From Ryuthela nishihirai (Eukaryota > Arthropoda > Arachnida > Araneae > Heptathelidae), in assembly GCA_038380435.1 (NCBI GenBank), contig JAWZYU010000007.1, positions 87,062,334 through 87,126,333 on the forward strand: a stretch of 64,000 bases of DNA, given 5' to 3'. Of the stretch, positions 10,156-22,252 are shown piece by piece; within the stretch, counting starts at the first letter, position 1; each line of letters opens with the position of its first letter. A program made the position numbers and the translations under genes. Under the pieces are notes generated by a model, which was given only the letters and a program-made list of their open reading frames with translations, searched no databases and was not told the origin of the DNA.

Positions 10156-12294
10156 TCATCACCACAACCAAATGGCTCTTTTTAGAGCCTAAAATATCAA
10201 ATGAATATCAGAAACACTAATTACATTTCCGACTTGAAAGCCGCAATTTTTTTAAAAAATCATTCTCAATCAGTATAGTGCAAATTGATGTAATTACCAA
10301 TATTACGGAAATCATTAGGCTGATGATCACTGACAACCCTTGTGGAAATAATTCTCAGTTTCCTAGACTTCATAGGTGACGCACTCTTTTATCTTTCGAA
10401 GTAGCAGGAACTTTGATCGAATTTCTGTGATCAAACTGCAGAATATTTTGTTTTTGAAGAATCGGATTTGGAAATTCGACTTTCAAATAGAAATATTGTT
10501 TTGTTGCAAAGCTGGAAGAGAAGTCGAAATTTTCTAGTTACGATACCTTTGTTTTTGCAACTCTCACTCTATGTGCTCAAGATGCACTATATTAGGAGAG
10601 TTCATGTTGTTTTCCGGGGGAATTCAAAAATGTGGTGCAGATCCCGGAAGGAATATATATGTAGTAATCAAGGATTAAACTCTCCATCTAATGAGTAATT
10701 TTAAGGCTAGTGTCCTTTTAGCTATTCCAATGAATCTTAATATGTCACTCTCTCTTTATGGAAAAACAAGTTCAGAAATACCTCGGTTCCTCATTTGAAA
10801 CATATAAATCTTACCGTTTTCTTAACAACTACAATGCTCAGTTCTATATCCATAAATTTCAATACTCTTCTAATATAGTGTTAAATTACGCATGTTTGTG
10901 TAAACATAAAACATCTCTGTCAAAATAATGCGTAATACACAAGGACAGGAAATAAAATTTTTTAAAAAAATACAAAATTTTGTAATGCGTCTTTTTATGC
11001 GATTTGAATCGCCTATGATTCTTTCAGTTAATTTTTATATCTATAAAAAAATTTCACTAAACGGAAAAATGGAGATTTGATTAAAGTTTCACCTCTTAAC
11101 CTATCTTTACGACAGATGGATCTTTTCTAGGTTGCCAGGGTTCCATTGAATATGTGGCAATATGAGTTCCTTGGTGTAATTTTCAGGTGCACTGCGTATT
11201 TTTGATTCAGTGATATGCGTTCAAATCTCTGTATCACTGAAATACCTATTCTGAAGAAAAAAATATAGAAAATGAATAAACAGGTGAAATTACTGAGTTC
11301 GAAATAATGTATCCCAAGCGAAATCTCCTAAATCAATAGAGAAACAAACGCCAAAGGGCAGCTGATGACCGAAGGGAACGATGCTAACGGAAGTAATGTA
11401 TCTGCCAATTTGTTTATGTTCTTTGCAATACAATCTGATACCCGCCAGATGTCCCTTCGGTCAACAAAGATCTACTTTTCGCGTGTAACAACTAGCAAAA
11501 ATTGATCGGAAAACAATCCAATTCGCTTCTGTGAGATGTGTTTTGAAAACTCGAATCCTAAGTTCGATTTTAAAAGAACATTCAATTATTACTTCATCCC
11601 AAATATAAATGCAATTTATTTATTGTTTGCTAGCTTAAAGTTTGCCACGAATATTTAGGAATGAATATTTTTCTGGAGAGTGCGACAAAGAGTCAACCTA
11701 AAAATTCATTTGACCACATAATCAGGTGTCATTGCCGTGATTTAGAGAAACATATTTATAAATTTATGTTTGTAGTCTTGTTCAGTGTGCAAGTTTCCAA
11801 GTTTCGAAATATAATAGCAACTAAAGGAAAAAAATAGGAATTCAAGAAACAATATTTCCACGATGAGTGGAATTCGAACCTTTACAGTTATGTGTATGTT
11901 GATGTAACAGCTATGATGTCATCAGTTCTGTCACCTATCCACTTTGTTTCGACTCTGTACACTTGTCATTCCTGGTACCATCTAGGATCATGAAAGGCAA
12001 ATTATCAAATTTTTCTCTATGTATAGAGGTCAAAAATAGGAAAATCACTCTCGCAAAAGTGTTATTAAACCAAGAATCAATGAATAATAAATTCAAAGAT
12101 TACATATATTTCAAGAAATTAATTTGGAACAAAGCTGACAATAGCTCAGCAGTTAAAGTAGATTCCTTATAAAAGCAAGGCTTCGGGTGCATTGTTATTA
12201 ACCTGAGAAAATATATATTTCTCTTAAAATTATTTCCTAAATTTTACATCTTGAGGAAAGTTGTAAATTTCTTTTTGATTGCTTCTTTCGTTAT

Positions 12295-12500
12295 GCCGAC
12301 CCGTTTCCGAGTGGTTAGCGCACTTGGCTGTTGCTCTAACGGACCTGTGTTTGAGACCCTGAGCAAAGGCATGGATGTTCGTGTCGTTTTTTCGGCTGCA
12401 CCCCTGCCATCCTCACAGACATTCTACTGTGGGAAATAAACTGACAGGCTCCTGTCACACTTCTGTGGCAAGCAGCTGCTTCAGGGGGTATTTATTATTT
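12295..12500 (+). repeat. tRNA-derived SINE (family 1) inside M3
   Basis: Box A is GTTTCCGAGTGGTTAGCGC and box B is GTGTTTGAGACCC. The body and GGGGGTATTTATT end are as in M1. It is 3862 bp after the M2 copy and 3844 bp before the M4 copy, which gives an independent measure of monomer length. Confidence 0.8.
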
Positions 12501-12737
12501 TTTTTTTATCTTGGATCGATATCTTTAGCATAATGAGACCTTTGCCCATGAAAGGACATTAGAACAATTTTTAAACGAAATGGATTGTCAACACATGGGC
12601 TCATAGCGTAGTGTTTATAACATCTGACACGTTATTCGAAGGCATCTGTTGGAATCTCAGTAATAAACGAAAATGCTTTTTTAGAAAACAGTTTCTAGAA
12701 TAAGGCTAAAGAAAATACTAAACATATTATTGAGAAA

Positions 12738-12980
12738 ATGAAGTTATTGGTTAAGACATGTTTCCAACTGTTTACACGTTATGAATATTCGACTAAAATT
12801 CCCTTAGGCAGAACAATTTCTTTTTACAAGTATGAGCATTTTTGTCCAAAGCATGTTTGTGAAACTCTCACTGTTCTCGATTTTTCCCTCAATTCTTTTA
12901 ATGTATTTCAAAATTCACATGATATAATTGGAAAACTTTACGAAGAATTGTTAGATTCAGGCGCTATAAAGTTCGTTTAA
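12738..12980 (+). CDS. Unassigned 80-aa ORF of the monomer, intact in M3
   Basis: Starts MKLLVKTCFQLFTRYEYSTK at 12738 and ends KFV-stop at 12980. It is rich in F, L, S and T, with no signal peptide, membrane segment or motif that I recognise. Relatives in other monomers carry lost start codons or stops, so coding status is doubtful. An AATAAA-type signal (TTTCAATAAAATAC) sits about 210 bp downstream at ~13190. Confidence 0.3.
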   Translation: MKLLVKTCFQLFTRYEYSTKIPLGRTISFYKYEHFCPKHVCETLTVLDFSLNSFNVFQNSHDIIGKLYEELLDSGAIKFV

Positions 12981-13458
12981 TATCAGATTATATTGCAAAG
13001 AACATAAAGAAATTGGCAAATACATTACTTCCGTTAGCATCGTTCCCCACTTACATTCCCACCACAACAAACGAATTCAAGATACGGGAAATCTCATGTT
13101 CAGTACATTGTAAAGTTGTTGAAATGTTCAATTTTTGAACTTTCAACTGATTCGACACCTTTTCCTAAATTAGACTGTATATTTTATCTTTCAATAAAAT
13201 ACTAGAACTATTGCAGGTTGAATCCAAAGAATCAATCGATATTATTGAATGATTCTTGGAGTAATAAAAGTTTAGCGTGAGACACTATGTTATCTAACTC
13301 TTCTTATGTCGAAAGAAATATGATAAGTTGTCTTTCATGAACATAGATGGCGCAAGGAGCGACCAGGTCAAATTAATTGAAATACGCTAAAATTGATCGA
13401 GATACGCTAAAAGACACCTTTATTTATTTAGTTTCAAATAGTTGTGGTCTCTGCTGAA

Positions 13459-13974
13459 ATGGATTTCCAACAATTCGCCATGAAGCGAAAGCGTGAGGAT
13501 CAATACGTAAGTGAACATGGATGCCGCGTTGCGGTTGCTGATCGCAATGGGGTTCCTGTTCCTACGGTATTTGGTAACCCGCCTCCGCTTCTTCCTGAAA
13601 CACTTAGGTGTTTTTTGGCTTGGTATTTGTCGCAACCATCATCCAGTGCGCACAGCGGTGATGGTGGTGACGATGCACTGTTCGAGGACGAGATCCCGCC
13701 ATTGTCTGCTTTCGCCAGCGGCATTCATGGGTTGTTGTCCAAGGATTACTATTCATCGGATGTCATAGACAGCGACGATGATAGTCTTCCGTCGACGGTG
13801 CCGGTGACGTCAGATGACCGGTGCATTGCCGATTTTTCTTCGTTATCTTCGGATGAAGGAGAGAGATCTGTTGATGACTGGAATGTCTCTGACACATCAC
13901 AACTGCCATCTGACTCTGCATACCAGGGTGACGATGAAGATTCTCACACTGGCGACGAAGAGGCTAATGGTTAG
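13459..13974 (+). CDS. Unassigned acidic 171-aa ORF, intact in M3
   Basis: The ATG at 13459 opens MDFQQFAMKRKREDQY and the frame closes after GDEEANG at 13974. The N-terminus has a basic patch (KRKRE). Residues 60-171 are very acidic with runs such as DSDDD, DDGDD and GDDEDSHTGDEE and many serines, like the acidic leaders of several DNA-transposon transposases; that resemblance is inference only. Codon 16 is followed by a strong 5' splice-site match (TAC-GTAAGTG), so the ATG could instead belong to a short exon. M4 keeps the ORF open with three substitutions; M1, M2, M5 and M7 versions are broken. Confidence 0.45.
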   Translation: MDFQQFAMKRKREDQYVSEHGCRVAVADRNGVPVPTVFGNPPPLLPETLRCFLAWYLSQPSSSAHSGDGGDDALFEDEIPPLSAFASGIHGLLSKDYYSSDVIDSDDDSLPSTVPVTSDDRCIADFSSLSSDEGERSVDDWNVSDTSQLPSDSAYQGDDEDSHTGDEEANG

Positions 13975-16138
13975 TCATCACCACAACAAAATGGCTCTTT
14001 TTAGAGCCTAAAATATCAAATGAATATCAGAAACACTAATTACATTTCCGACTTGAAAGCCGCAATTTTTTTAAAGAAATCATTCTGAATCAGTATAGTG
14101 CAAATCGACGTAATTACCAATATTACGGAAATCATTAGGCTGATGATCATTGACAACTCTTGTGGAAATAATTCTCAGTTTCCTAGACTTCATAGGTGAC
14201 GCACTCTTTTATCTTTCCAAGTAGCAGGAACCTTGATCGAATTTCTGTGATCAAACTGCAGAATATTTTGCTTTTGAAGAATCGGATTTGGAAATTCGAC
14301 TTTCAATTAGAAATATTGTTTTGTTGCAATGCAGGAAGAGAAGTCGAAATTTTCTTGTTAAGATACCTTTGTTTTCGCAACTATCACTCTATGTGATCAA
14401 GATGCATTATAATTCAGATAGCAGATTTGTTCAGGGTATTAGGAGAGTTCATCTTTTTTTCCGGGGAATTCAAAAATGTGGTGCAGATCCCGGAAGGAAT
14501 ATATATGTAGTAATCAAGGATTAAACTGTCCATCTAATGAGTAATTTTAAGGCTAGTGTCCTTTTAGCTATTCCAATGAATCTTAATATGTCACTCTCTC
14601 TTTATGGAAAAACAAGTTAAGAAATACCTCGGTTCCTCATTTGAAACATATAAATATTACCGTTTTCTTAACACCTACAGTGCTCAGTTCAATGTCCATA
14701 AATTTCAATGCTCTTCTAATATAGTGTTAAATTACTCAATTTGTGTAAACATAAAACATCTCTGTCAAAATAATGCGTAATACACAAGGACAGGAAATAA
14801 AATTTTTGAAAAAAATACAAAAGTTTGTAATGCGTCTTTTTATGCGATTTGAATCGCTATGATTCTTTCAGTTAATTTTTATATCTACAAAAAAATTTCA
14901 GTAAACGGAAAAATGGAGATTTGATTAAGTTTCACCTCTTAACTTATCTTTCCGACAAATGGATCTTTTCTAGGTTGCCAGGGTTGAATTGAATATGTGG
15001 GAATATGAGTTCCTTGGTGTAATTTTCAGGTGCACTGCGTATTTTTGATTCAGTGATATGCGTTCAAATCTCTGTATCACTGAAATACCTATTCTGAAGA
15101 AAAATAATATAGAAAATGAATAAACAGGTGAAATTACTGAGTTTGAAATAATGTATCCCAAGCGAAATCTCCTAAATCAATACAGAAACAAACGCCAAAG
15201 GGCAGCCGATGACCGAAAGTAACGATGCTAACGGAAGTAATGTATCTGCCAATTTGTTTATATTCTTTGCAATACAATCTGATACCCGCCAGATGTCCCT
15301 TCGGTCAACAAAGATCTACTTTTCGCGTGTAACAACTAACAAAATCTGATTGGAAAACAATCCAATTCGCTTCTGTGAGATGTGTTTTGAAAACTCGAAA
15401 CCTAAGTTCGATTTTAAAAGAACATTCAATTATTACTTCATCCCAAATATAAATGCAATTTATTTATTATTTGCTAGCCTAAATTTTGCCACGAATATTT
15501 AGGAATGAATGGTTTTCTCGAGAGTGCCACGAAGAGTCAAAATCAAAATTCATTTGTCCTCATAATCAGGTGTCATTGCCGTGATTTAGAGAAACATATT
15601 TATTAATTTATGTTTGTAGTCTTGTTCAGTGTGCATGTTTCCAAGTTTCGAAATATAATAGCAACTAAAGGAAAAAAATAGGAATTCAAGAAATAATATT
15701 TCCACGATGAGTGGAATTCGAACCTTTACAGTTATGTGTATGTTGATGTAACTGCTATGATGACATCAGCTGTGTGACCTATCCACTTTGTTTCGACTCT
15801 GTACACTTGTCATTCCTGGTACCATCTAGGATCATGAAAGGCAAATTATCAAATTTTTCTCTATGTATAGAGGACAAAAATAAGAAAGTCACTCTCGTAA
15901 AAGTGTTTTCAAACCAAGAACCAATCAATAATAAATTCAAAGGTTACATATATTTCAACAAATTAATTTGGAACAGAGCTGACGATAGCTCAGCAGGTAA
16001 AGTACATTCCTTCTAAAAGCAAGGATTGGGTTGCATTCTTATTAATCTGAGAAAATGTACATTTCTCCTAAAATAATTTCTTAAATTTTATATCTAGAGG
16101 AATGCTGTAAATTTCTTTTTGATTGCTTCTTACATTAT

Positions 16139-16346
16139 GCCGACCCGTGGCCGGGTGGTTAGCGCACTTGGCTGCTGTTGTAAGAGACCTGGTTTGAGAC
16201 ACTGAGCAAAGGTATGGATTTTCGTGTCCTTTTTACTGCTGCGCTCATGCCATCCTCACAGACATTCTACTGTGGGAAATAAACTGACAGGCTCCTTGTC
16301 AGACCTCTGTGGCAAGCAGCTGGTTGAGGGGGTATTTGTTATTTTT
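16139..16346 (+). repeat. tRNA-derived SINE (family 1) inside M4
   Basis: Box A is CGTGGCCGGGTGGTTAGCGC with one transition. Box B is degraded to CTGGTTTGAGACACTG exactly as in M2, suggesting M2 and M4 share a recent ancestor in this segment while M3 and M5 (GTGTTTGAG type) form another group. The tail is GAGGGGGTATTTGTT. Confidence 0.8.
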
Positions 16347-17304
16347 ATTTACCTTGCATTAATATCTTTATCATAAATGAGACCTTTGCCCATGAAATGA
16401 CATTAGAACAATTTTAAAACCAAATGGATTGTAGAAAGATGGGCTGATAGCTTAGTGTTTATGACCTCTGAAACGTTATTCGGAGGCATGTGTTGGAATC
16501 TCAGTAATAAAGAAAAATGTTTTTTTTAGAAAACAGTTTCTAGAATAAGACTAAAGAAAAGACTAAACATATTATTGAGAAAATGAAGTTATTGGTTAAG
16601 ACATGTTTCCAACAGTTTACACGTTATATATATTCGACTAAAATTCCCTTAGGCACAACAATTTCTTTTTAGAAGAATGTGTATTTTTCTCCAAAGCATT
16701 TTTGTGAAACTCTCACTGTTCTCGATTTTTCCCTGATTTCTTTTAATGTATTTCAAAATTCACATGATATAATTGGAAAACTTTACGAAGAATTTTTAGA
16801 TTCGGGCGCTAAAAAAAATCGTTTAATATCAGATTGTATTGCAAAGAACATAAACAAATTCGCAAATATATTTCTTCCGTTAGCATCGTTCCCCACTTAC
16901 ATTCCCATCACCACAAACGAATTCAAGATACGGAAAAACTCATGTTCAGTACATTGTAAAGTTGTTGAAATGTTCAATTTTTGAACTTTCAACTGATTCG
17001 GCGCCTTTTCCTAAATTAGACTGTATATTTTATCTTTCAATAAAATACCAGAACTGTTGCAGATTGAATCCAAGGAATCCATCGATATTATTGAATGATT
17101 CTTGGAGTAATAAAACTTCAGCGTGAGACACTTCGTTATCTAATTCTTTCTGCGTCGAAAGAAATATGATAAGTTGTCTTTCATGAACATAGATGGCGCA
17201 AGGAGCGACCAGGTCAAATTAATTGAAATACGCTAAAATTGATTGAGATACGCTAAAAGCCACCTTTATTTATTTAGTTTCAAATAGTTGTGGTCTCTGC
17301 TGAA

Positions 17305-17820
17305 ATGGATTTCCAACAATTCGCCATGAAGCGAAAGCGTGAGGATCAATACGTAAGTGAACATGGATGCCGCGTTGCGGTTGCTGATCGCAATGGGGTT
17401 CCTGTTCCTACGGTATTTGGTAATCCGCCTCCGCTTCTTCCTGAAACACTTAGCTGTTTTTTGGCTTGGTATTTGTCGCAACCATCATCCAGTGCGCACA
17501 GCGGTGATGATGGTGACGATGCACTGTTCGAGGATGAGATCCCGCCATTGTCTTCTTTCGCCAGCGGCATTCATGGGTTGTTGTCCAAGGATTACTATTC
17601 ATCGGATGTCATAGACAGCGACGATGATAGTCTTCCGTCGACGGTGCCGGTGACGTCAGATGACCGGTGCATTGCCGATTTTTCTTCGTTATCTTCGGAT
17701 GAAGGAGAGAGATCTGTTGATGACTGGAATGACTCTGACACATCACAACTGCCATCTGACTCTGCATACCAGGGTGACGATGAAGATTCTCACACTGGCG
17801 ACGAAGAGGCTAATGGTTAG
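17305..17820 (+). CDS. Unassigned acidic 171-aa ORF, intact in M4
   Basis: Differs from the M3 ORF at only a few residues: S for R near residue 49, G to D near residue 66, A to S near 81 and V to D near 143. It has the same GTAAGTG donor-like motif after codon 16 and the same acidic tail. It is the second of two open copies among six. No recognised domain and no adjacent gene to give context. Confidence 0.45.
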   Translation: MDFQQFAMKRKREDQYVSEHGCRVAVADRNGVPVPTVFGNPPPLLPETLSCFLAWYLSQPSSSAHSGDDGDDALFEDEIPPLSSFASGIHGLLSKDYYSSDVIDSDDDSLPSTVPVTSDDRCIADFSSLSSDEGERSVDDWNDSDTSQLPSDSAYQGDDEDSHTGDEEANG

Positions 17821-19989
17821 TCATCACCACAACAAAATGGCTCTTTTTAGAGCCTAAAATATCAAATGAATATCAGAAACACTAATTACATTTTCGACTT
17901 GAAAGCCGCAATTTTTTTAAAGAAATCATTCTCAATCAGTATAGTGCAAATCGACGTAATTACCAATATTACGGAAATCATTAGGCTGATGATCACTGAC
18001 AACTCTTGTGGAAATAATTCTCAGTTTCCTAGACTTCATAGGTGACGCACTCTTTTATCTTTCCAAGTAGCAGGAACCTTGATCGAATTTCTGTGATCAA
18101 ACTGCAGAATATTTTGCTTTTGAAGAATCGGATTTGGAAATTCGACTTTCAATTAGAAATATTGTTTTGTTGCAATGCAGGAAGAGAAGTCGAAATTTTC
18201 TAGTTAAGATACCTTTGTTTTCGCAACTATCACTCTATGTGATCAAGATGCATTATAATTCAGATAGCAGATTTGTTCAGGGTATTAGGAGAGTTCATCT
18301 TTTTTTCCGGGGAATTCAAAAATGTGGTGCAGATCCCGGAAGGAATATATATGTAGTAATCAAGGATTAAACTGTCCATCTAATGAGTAATTTTAAGGCT
18401 AGTGTCCTTTTAGCTATTCCAATGAATCTTAATATGTCACTCTCTCTTTATGGAAAAACCAGTTAAGAAATACCTCGGGTCCTCATTTGAAACATATAAA
18501 TCTTACCGTTTTATTAACACCTACAGTCCTCAGTTCAATGTCCATAAATTTCAATACTCTTCTAATATAGTGTTAAATTACTCAATTTTTGTAAACATAA
18601 AACATCTCTGTCAAAATAATGCGTAATACACAAGGACAGGAAATAAAATTTTTGAAAAAAAAATACAAAATTTTTCATTGCGTCTTTTTATGCGATTTGA
18701 ATCGCCTATGATTCTTTAAGTTAATTTTTATATCTATAAAAATATTTCACTAAATGGAAAAATGGAAATTTCATTAAAGTTTCACCTCTTAACCTATCTT
18801 TCCGACAGGTGGATCTTTTCTAGGTTGCCAGGGTTCCATTGAATATGTGGGAATATGAGTTCCTTGGTGTAATTTTCAGGTGCACTGCGTATTTTTTATT
18901 CAGTGATCTGCGTTCAAATCTGTGTATCACTGAAATACCTATTCTGAAGAAAAATAATATAGAAAATGAATAAACAGGTGAAATTACTGAGTTTGAAATA
19001 ATGTATCCCAAGCGAAATCCTCTAAATCAATAGAGAAACAAACGCCAAAGGGCAGCTGATGACCGAAGGAAACGATGCTAACGGAAGTAATGTATCTGCC
19101 CATTTGTTGATGTTCTTAGCAATATAATCTGAAACCCGCCAGATGTTACTTCGGTCAACAAAGCTCTACTTTTCGCGGGTAACAACTAACAAAAACTGAT
19201 CGGAAATCAATCTAATTCGCTTCTGTGAGATGTGTTTTGAAAACTCGAATCCTAATTTCGATTTTAAAAGAACATTCAATTATTACTTCATCCCAAATAT
19301 AAATGCATTTTATTTATTATTTGCTAGCTTAAAATTTGCCACGAATATTTAGGAATGAATGGTTTTCTCGAGAGTGCCACGAAGAGTCAACCTCAAAATT
19401 CATTTGACCTCATAATCAGGTGTCATTGCCGTGATTTAGAGAAACAATATTTATAAATTTTTGTTTGTAGTCTTTTTCAGTGTGTAAGTTTCGAAGTTTC
19501 GAAATATAATAGCAACTAAAGGAAAAAAATAGGAATTCAAGAAATAATATTTCCCCGATGAGTGGAATTCGAACCTTTACAGTTATGTGTATATTGATGT
19601 AACTGCTATGATGACATCAGCTGTGTCACCTATTCACTTTGTTTCGACTCTGTATACTTGTCATTCCTGGTACCATCTAGGATTATGAAAGGCAAATTAT
19701 CAAATTTTTCTCTATGTATAGAGGTCAAAAATAGGAAAATCACTCTCGCAAAAGTGATATTAAACCAAGAATCAATCAATAATAAATTCAAAGATTACAT
19801 ATATTTCAAGAAATTAATTTCGAACAGAGCTGACAATAGCTCAGCAGTTAAAGTAGATTCCTTATAAAAGCAAGGCTTCGGTTCCATTCTTATTAACCTG
19901 AGAAAATATACATTTCTCCTAAAATTATTTCATAAATTTTATATCTAGAGGAATGTTGTAAATTTCTTTTTGATTGCTTCTTTCATTAT

Positions 19990-20197
19990 GCCGACCCGTT
20001 TCCGAGTGGTTAGCGCACTTGGCTGTTGTTCTAACGGACCTGTGTTTGAGCCCCTGAGCAAAAGCATGGATGTTCGTGTCGTTTTTTCTGCTGCACTCCT
20101 GCGATCCTCACAGACATTCTACTGTGGGAAATAAACTGAGAGGCTCCTGTCAGACCTCTGTGGCAAGCAGCTGCTTCAGGGGGTATTTATTATTTTT
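19990..20197 (+). repeat. tRNA-derived SINE (family 1) inside M5
   Basis: Box A is GTTTCCGAGTGGTTAGCGC and box B is GTGTTTGAGCCCC, the least altered box B among the array copies. The body and tail match the M3 copy. Confidence 0.8.
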
Positions 20198-21157
20198 ATT
20201 TATCATGCATCGATATCTTTAGCATAATGAGACCTTTACCCATGAAATGACATTAGAACAATTTTTAAACAAAATGGATTGTCAACAGATGGGCTCATAG
20301 CGTAGTTTTTATAACATCTGACACGTTATTCAGAGGCATGTGTTGGAATCTCAGTAATAAACGAAAATGGTTTTTTAGAAAACAGTTTCTAGAATAAGAC
20401 TAAAGAAAATACTAAACATATTATTGAGAAAACGAAGTTATTGGTTAACACATGTTTCCAACAGTTTACACGTTATTAATATTCGACTAAAATTCCCTTA
20501 GGCAGAACAATTTCTTTTTACAAGAAAGAGCATTTTTCTTCAAAGCATATTTGTGAAACTCTCACTCTTCTCGATTTTTCCCTCAATTCTTTTAATGTAT
20601 TTCAAAATTCACATGATATGATTGGAAAACTTTACGAAGATTTGTTAGATTCAGGTGCTAAAAAATTCGTTTAATATCAGATTGTATTGCAAAGAACATA
20701 AACAAATTGGCAAATACATTTCTTCCGTTAGCATCGTTCCCCACTTACATTCCCATCACCACAAACGAATTCAAGATACGGAAAAACTCATGTTCAGTAC
20801 ATTGTAAAGTTGTTGAAATGTTCAATTTTTGAACTTTCAACTGATTCGGCGCCTTTTTCTAATTTAGACAGTATATTTTATCTTTCAATATAATACTAGA
20901 ACTGTTGCAGGTTGAATCCAAGGAATCAATCGATATTATTGAATGATTCTTGGAGTAATAAGAATAAGACTTTAGCGTGAGACACTTCGTTATCTAACTC
21001 TCTTTATGACGAAAGAAATATGACAAGTTGTCTTTCATGAACATAGATGGCGCAAGGAGCGACCAGGTAAAATTAATTGAAATATGCTAAAATTGATTGA
21101 GATACGCTAAAAGCCACTTTTTTTATTTAGTTTCAAATAGTTGTGGCCTCTGCTGAA

Positions 21158-21538
21158 ATGGATTTCCAACAATTCGCCATGAAGCGAAAGCGTGAGGATC
21201 AATACGTAAGTGAACGTGGATGCCGCGTTGCGCTTGCTGATCGCAATGGGGTTCCTGTTCCTGCGGTATTTGGTAATCCGCCTCCGCCTCTTCCTGAACC
21301 ACTTACGTGTTTTTTGACGTGGTATTTGTCGCAACCATCATCCAGTGCGCACAGCGGTGATGATGGTGATGATGCACTGTTCGAGGATGAGATCCCGCCA
21401 TTGTCTGCTTTCGCCAGCGGCAATCATGGGTTGTTGTCCAAGGATTACTGTTCATCGGCTGTCATAGACAGCGACGATGATAATTCAGAAATGTGCTGCA
21501 GATCCCGGAAGGAATATATATGTATAATCAAGGATTAA
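21158..21538 (+). pseudogene. Acidic ORF in M5, truncated by a ~1-kb deletion
   Basis: The first ~108 codons match the M3/M4 ORF (SERGCRVALADRNGVPVPAVF variant). The deletion at ~21483 then fuses the frame to unrelated downstream monomer sequence ending NSEMCCRSRKEYICIIKD. The chance fusion of 127 residues has no expected function. Confidence 0.7.
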
Positions 21539-22252
21539 AATGGCCATCTAATGAGTAAATTTAAGGCTAGTGTCCTTTTAGCTTTTCCAATGAATCTGAA
21601 AATGTTACTCTCTCTTTATGGAAAAACCAGTTAAGAAATACCTCGGTTCCTCATTTGAAACCTATAAATCTTCCATTTTCTGAACACCTACAGTGCTCAG
21701 TTCTATGTCCATAAATTTCAATACTCTTCTAATATAGTATTAAATTACTCAATATTTGTAAACATAAAACATCTCTGTCAAAATAATGCGTAATACACAA
21801 GGACAGAAAATAATATTTGTGAAAAAAAAATAGAAAATTTTGTAATGCCTCTTTTTATGCGATTTGAATCGCCTATGATTCTTTCAGTTAATTTTTATAT
21901 CTTAAAAAAAAATTTCACTAAAAGGAAAAATGGAAATTTTATTAAGCCTGGTCTTTTCGACTCTTAGCCTAGTCTTTCCGACTCTCAGCCTAGTCTTTCC
22001 GACAGGTGGATCTTTTCTTGGTTGCCAGGATTCCATTGCATATTTTGGAATATGAGTTCCTTGGTGTAATTTTCAGAGCACTGCGTATTTTTGATTCAGT
22101 GATCTGCGATCAAATCTGTTTATCACTCAAATATCTATTCTGAAGAAAAAAATTTGGAAAATGAATAAACAGGTGAAATTACTGAGTTTGAAATAATGTA
22201 TCCCAAGCGAAATCTCCTAAATCAATACAGAAACAAACGCCAAAGGGCAGTG

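Larger units (their letters stand above)
7587..11449. repeat. Macrosatellite monomer M2, full length (~3.86 kb)
   Basis: Full monomer from TGTCCC at 7587 to 11450. In order it holds the short ORF with TRGY-like motifs (8100-8309), the SINE (8433-8640), a tRNA-like segment (8732-8803), the ~80-aa ORF region (from 8881), a 57-bp palindrome (9126-9182), the acidic ORF (9640-10155), and AT-rich DNA without recognisable genes up to the boundary. Landmarks recur in M3 and M4 with spacings of 3819-3863 bp. Confidence 0.9.
11450..15293. repeat. Macrosatellite monomer M3, full length (~3.84 kb)
   Basis: Complete monomer with the same order of parts as M2. It is the monomer in which both small ORFs stay open: 12738-12980 (80 aa) and 13459-13974 (171 aa). 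The SINE is at 12295-12500 and the tRNA-like segment at 12594-12662. The stretch 13975-15293 holds no convincing gene. Confidence 0.9.
15294..19143. repeat. Macrosatellite monomer M4, full length (~3.85 kb)
   Basis: Complete monomer. The SINE is at 16139-16346, the tRNA-like segment at 16437-16505, and the acidic ORF at 17305-17820. The ~80-aa ORF region at about 16583 has its ATG but a TAG at codon ~31, leaving only the later part open. The boundary motif at 19144 is mutated to TGTTACTTCGG. The stretch 17821-19143 holds no convincing gene. Confidence 0.9.
19144..22252. repeat. Macrosatellite monomer M5, shortened (~3.11 kb)
   Basis: The SINE is at 19990-20197 and the tRNA-like segment at 20288-20355. 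The acidic ORF starts at 21158 but is cut: at ~21483 the sequence jumps from GACGATGATAA to CAGAAATGTGCTGCAGATCC, skipping about 1 kb present in M2-M4. Further on, 21955-22000 contains a short tandem duplication of CTTAGCCTAGTCTTTCCGAC-like units. The monomer ends with GGGCAG directly joined to TGTGTCCCTTCGG, an empty site for the LINE. Confidence 0.85.

Noticed and set aside
5929..21538. Acidic ORF as a piggyBac transposase N-terminus
   Set aside because: Acidic leaders occur in several transposase groups, and no catalytic domain, TTAA target or TIR is present around it. Only the composition is similar.
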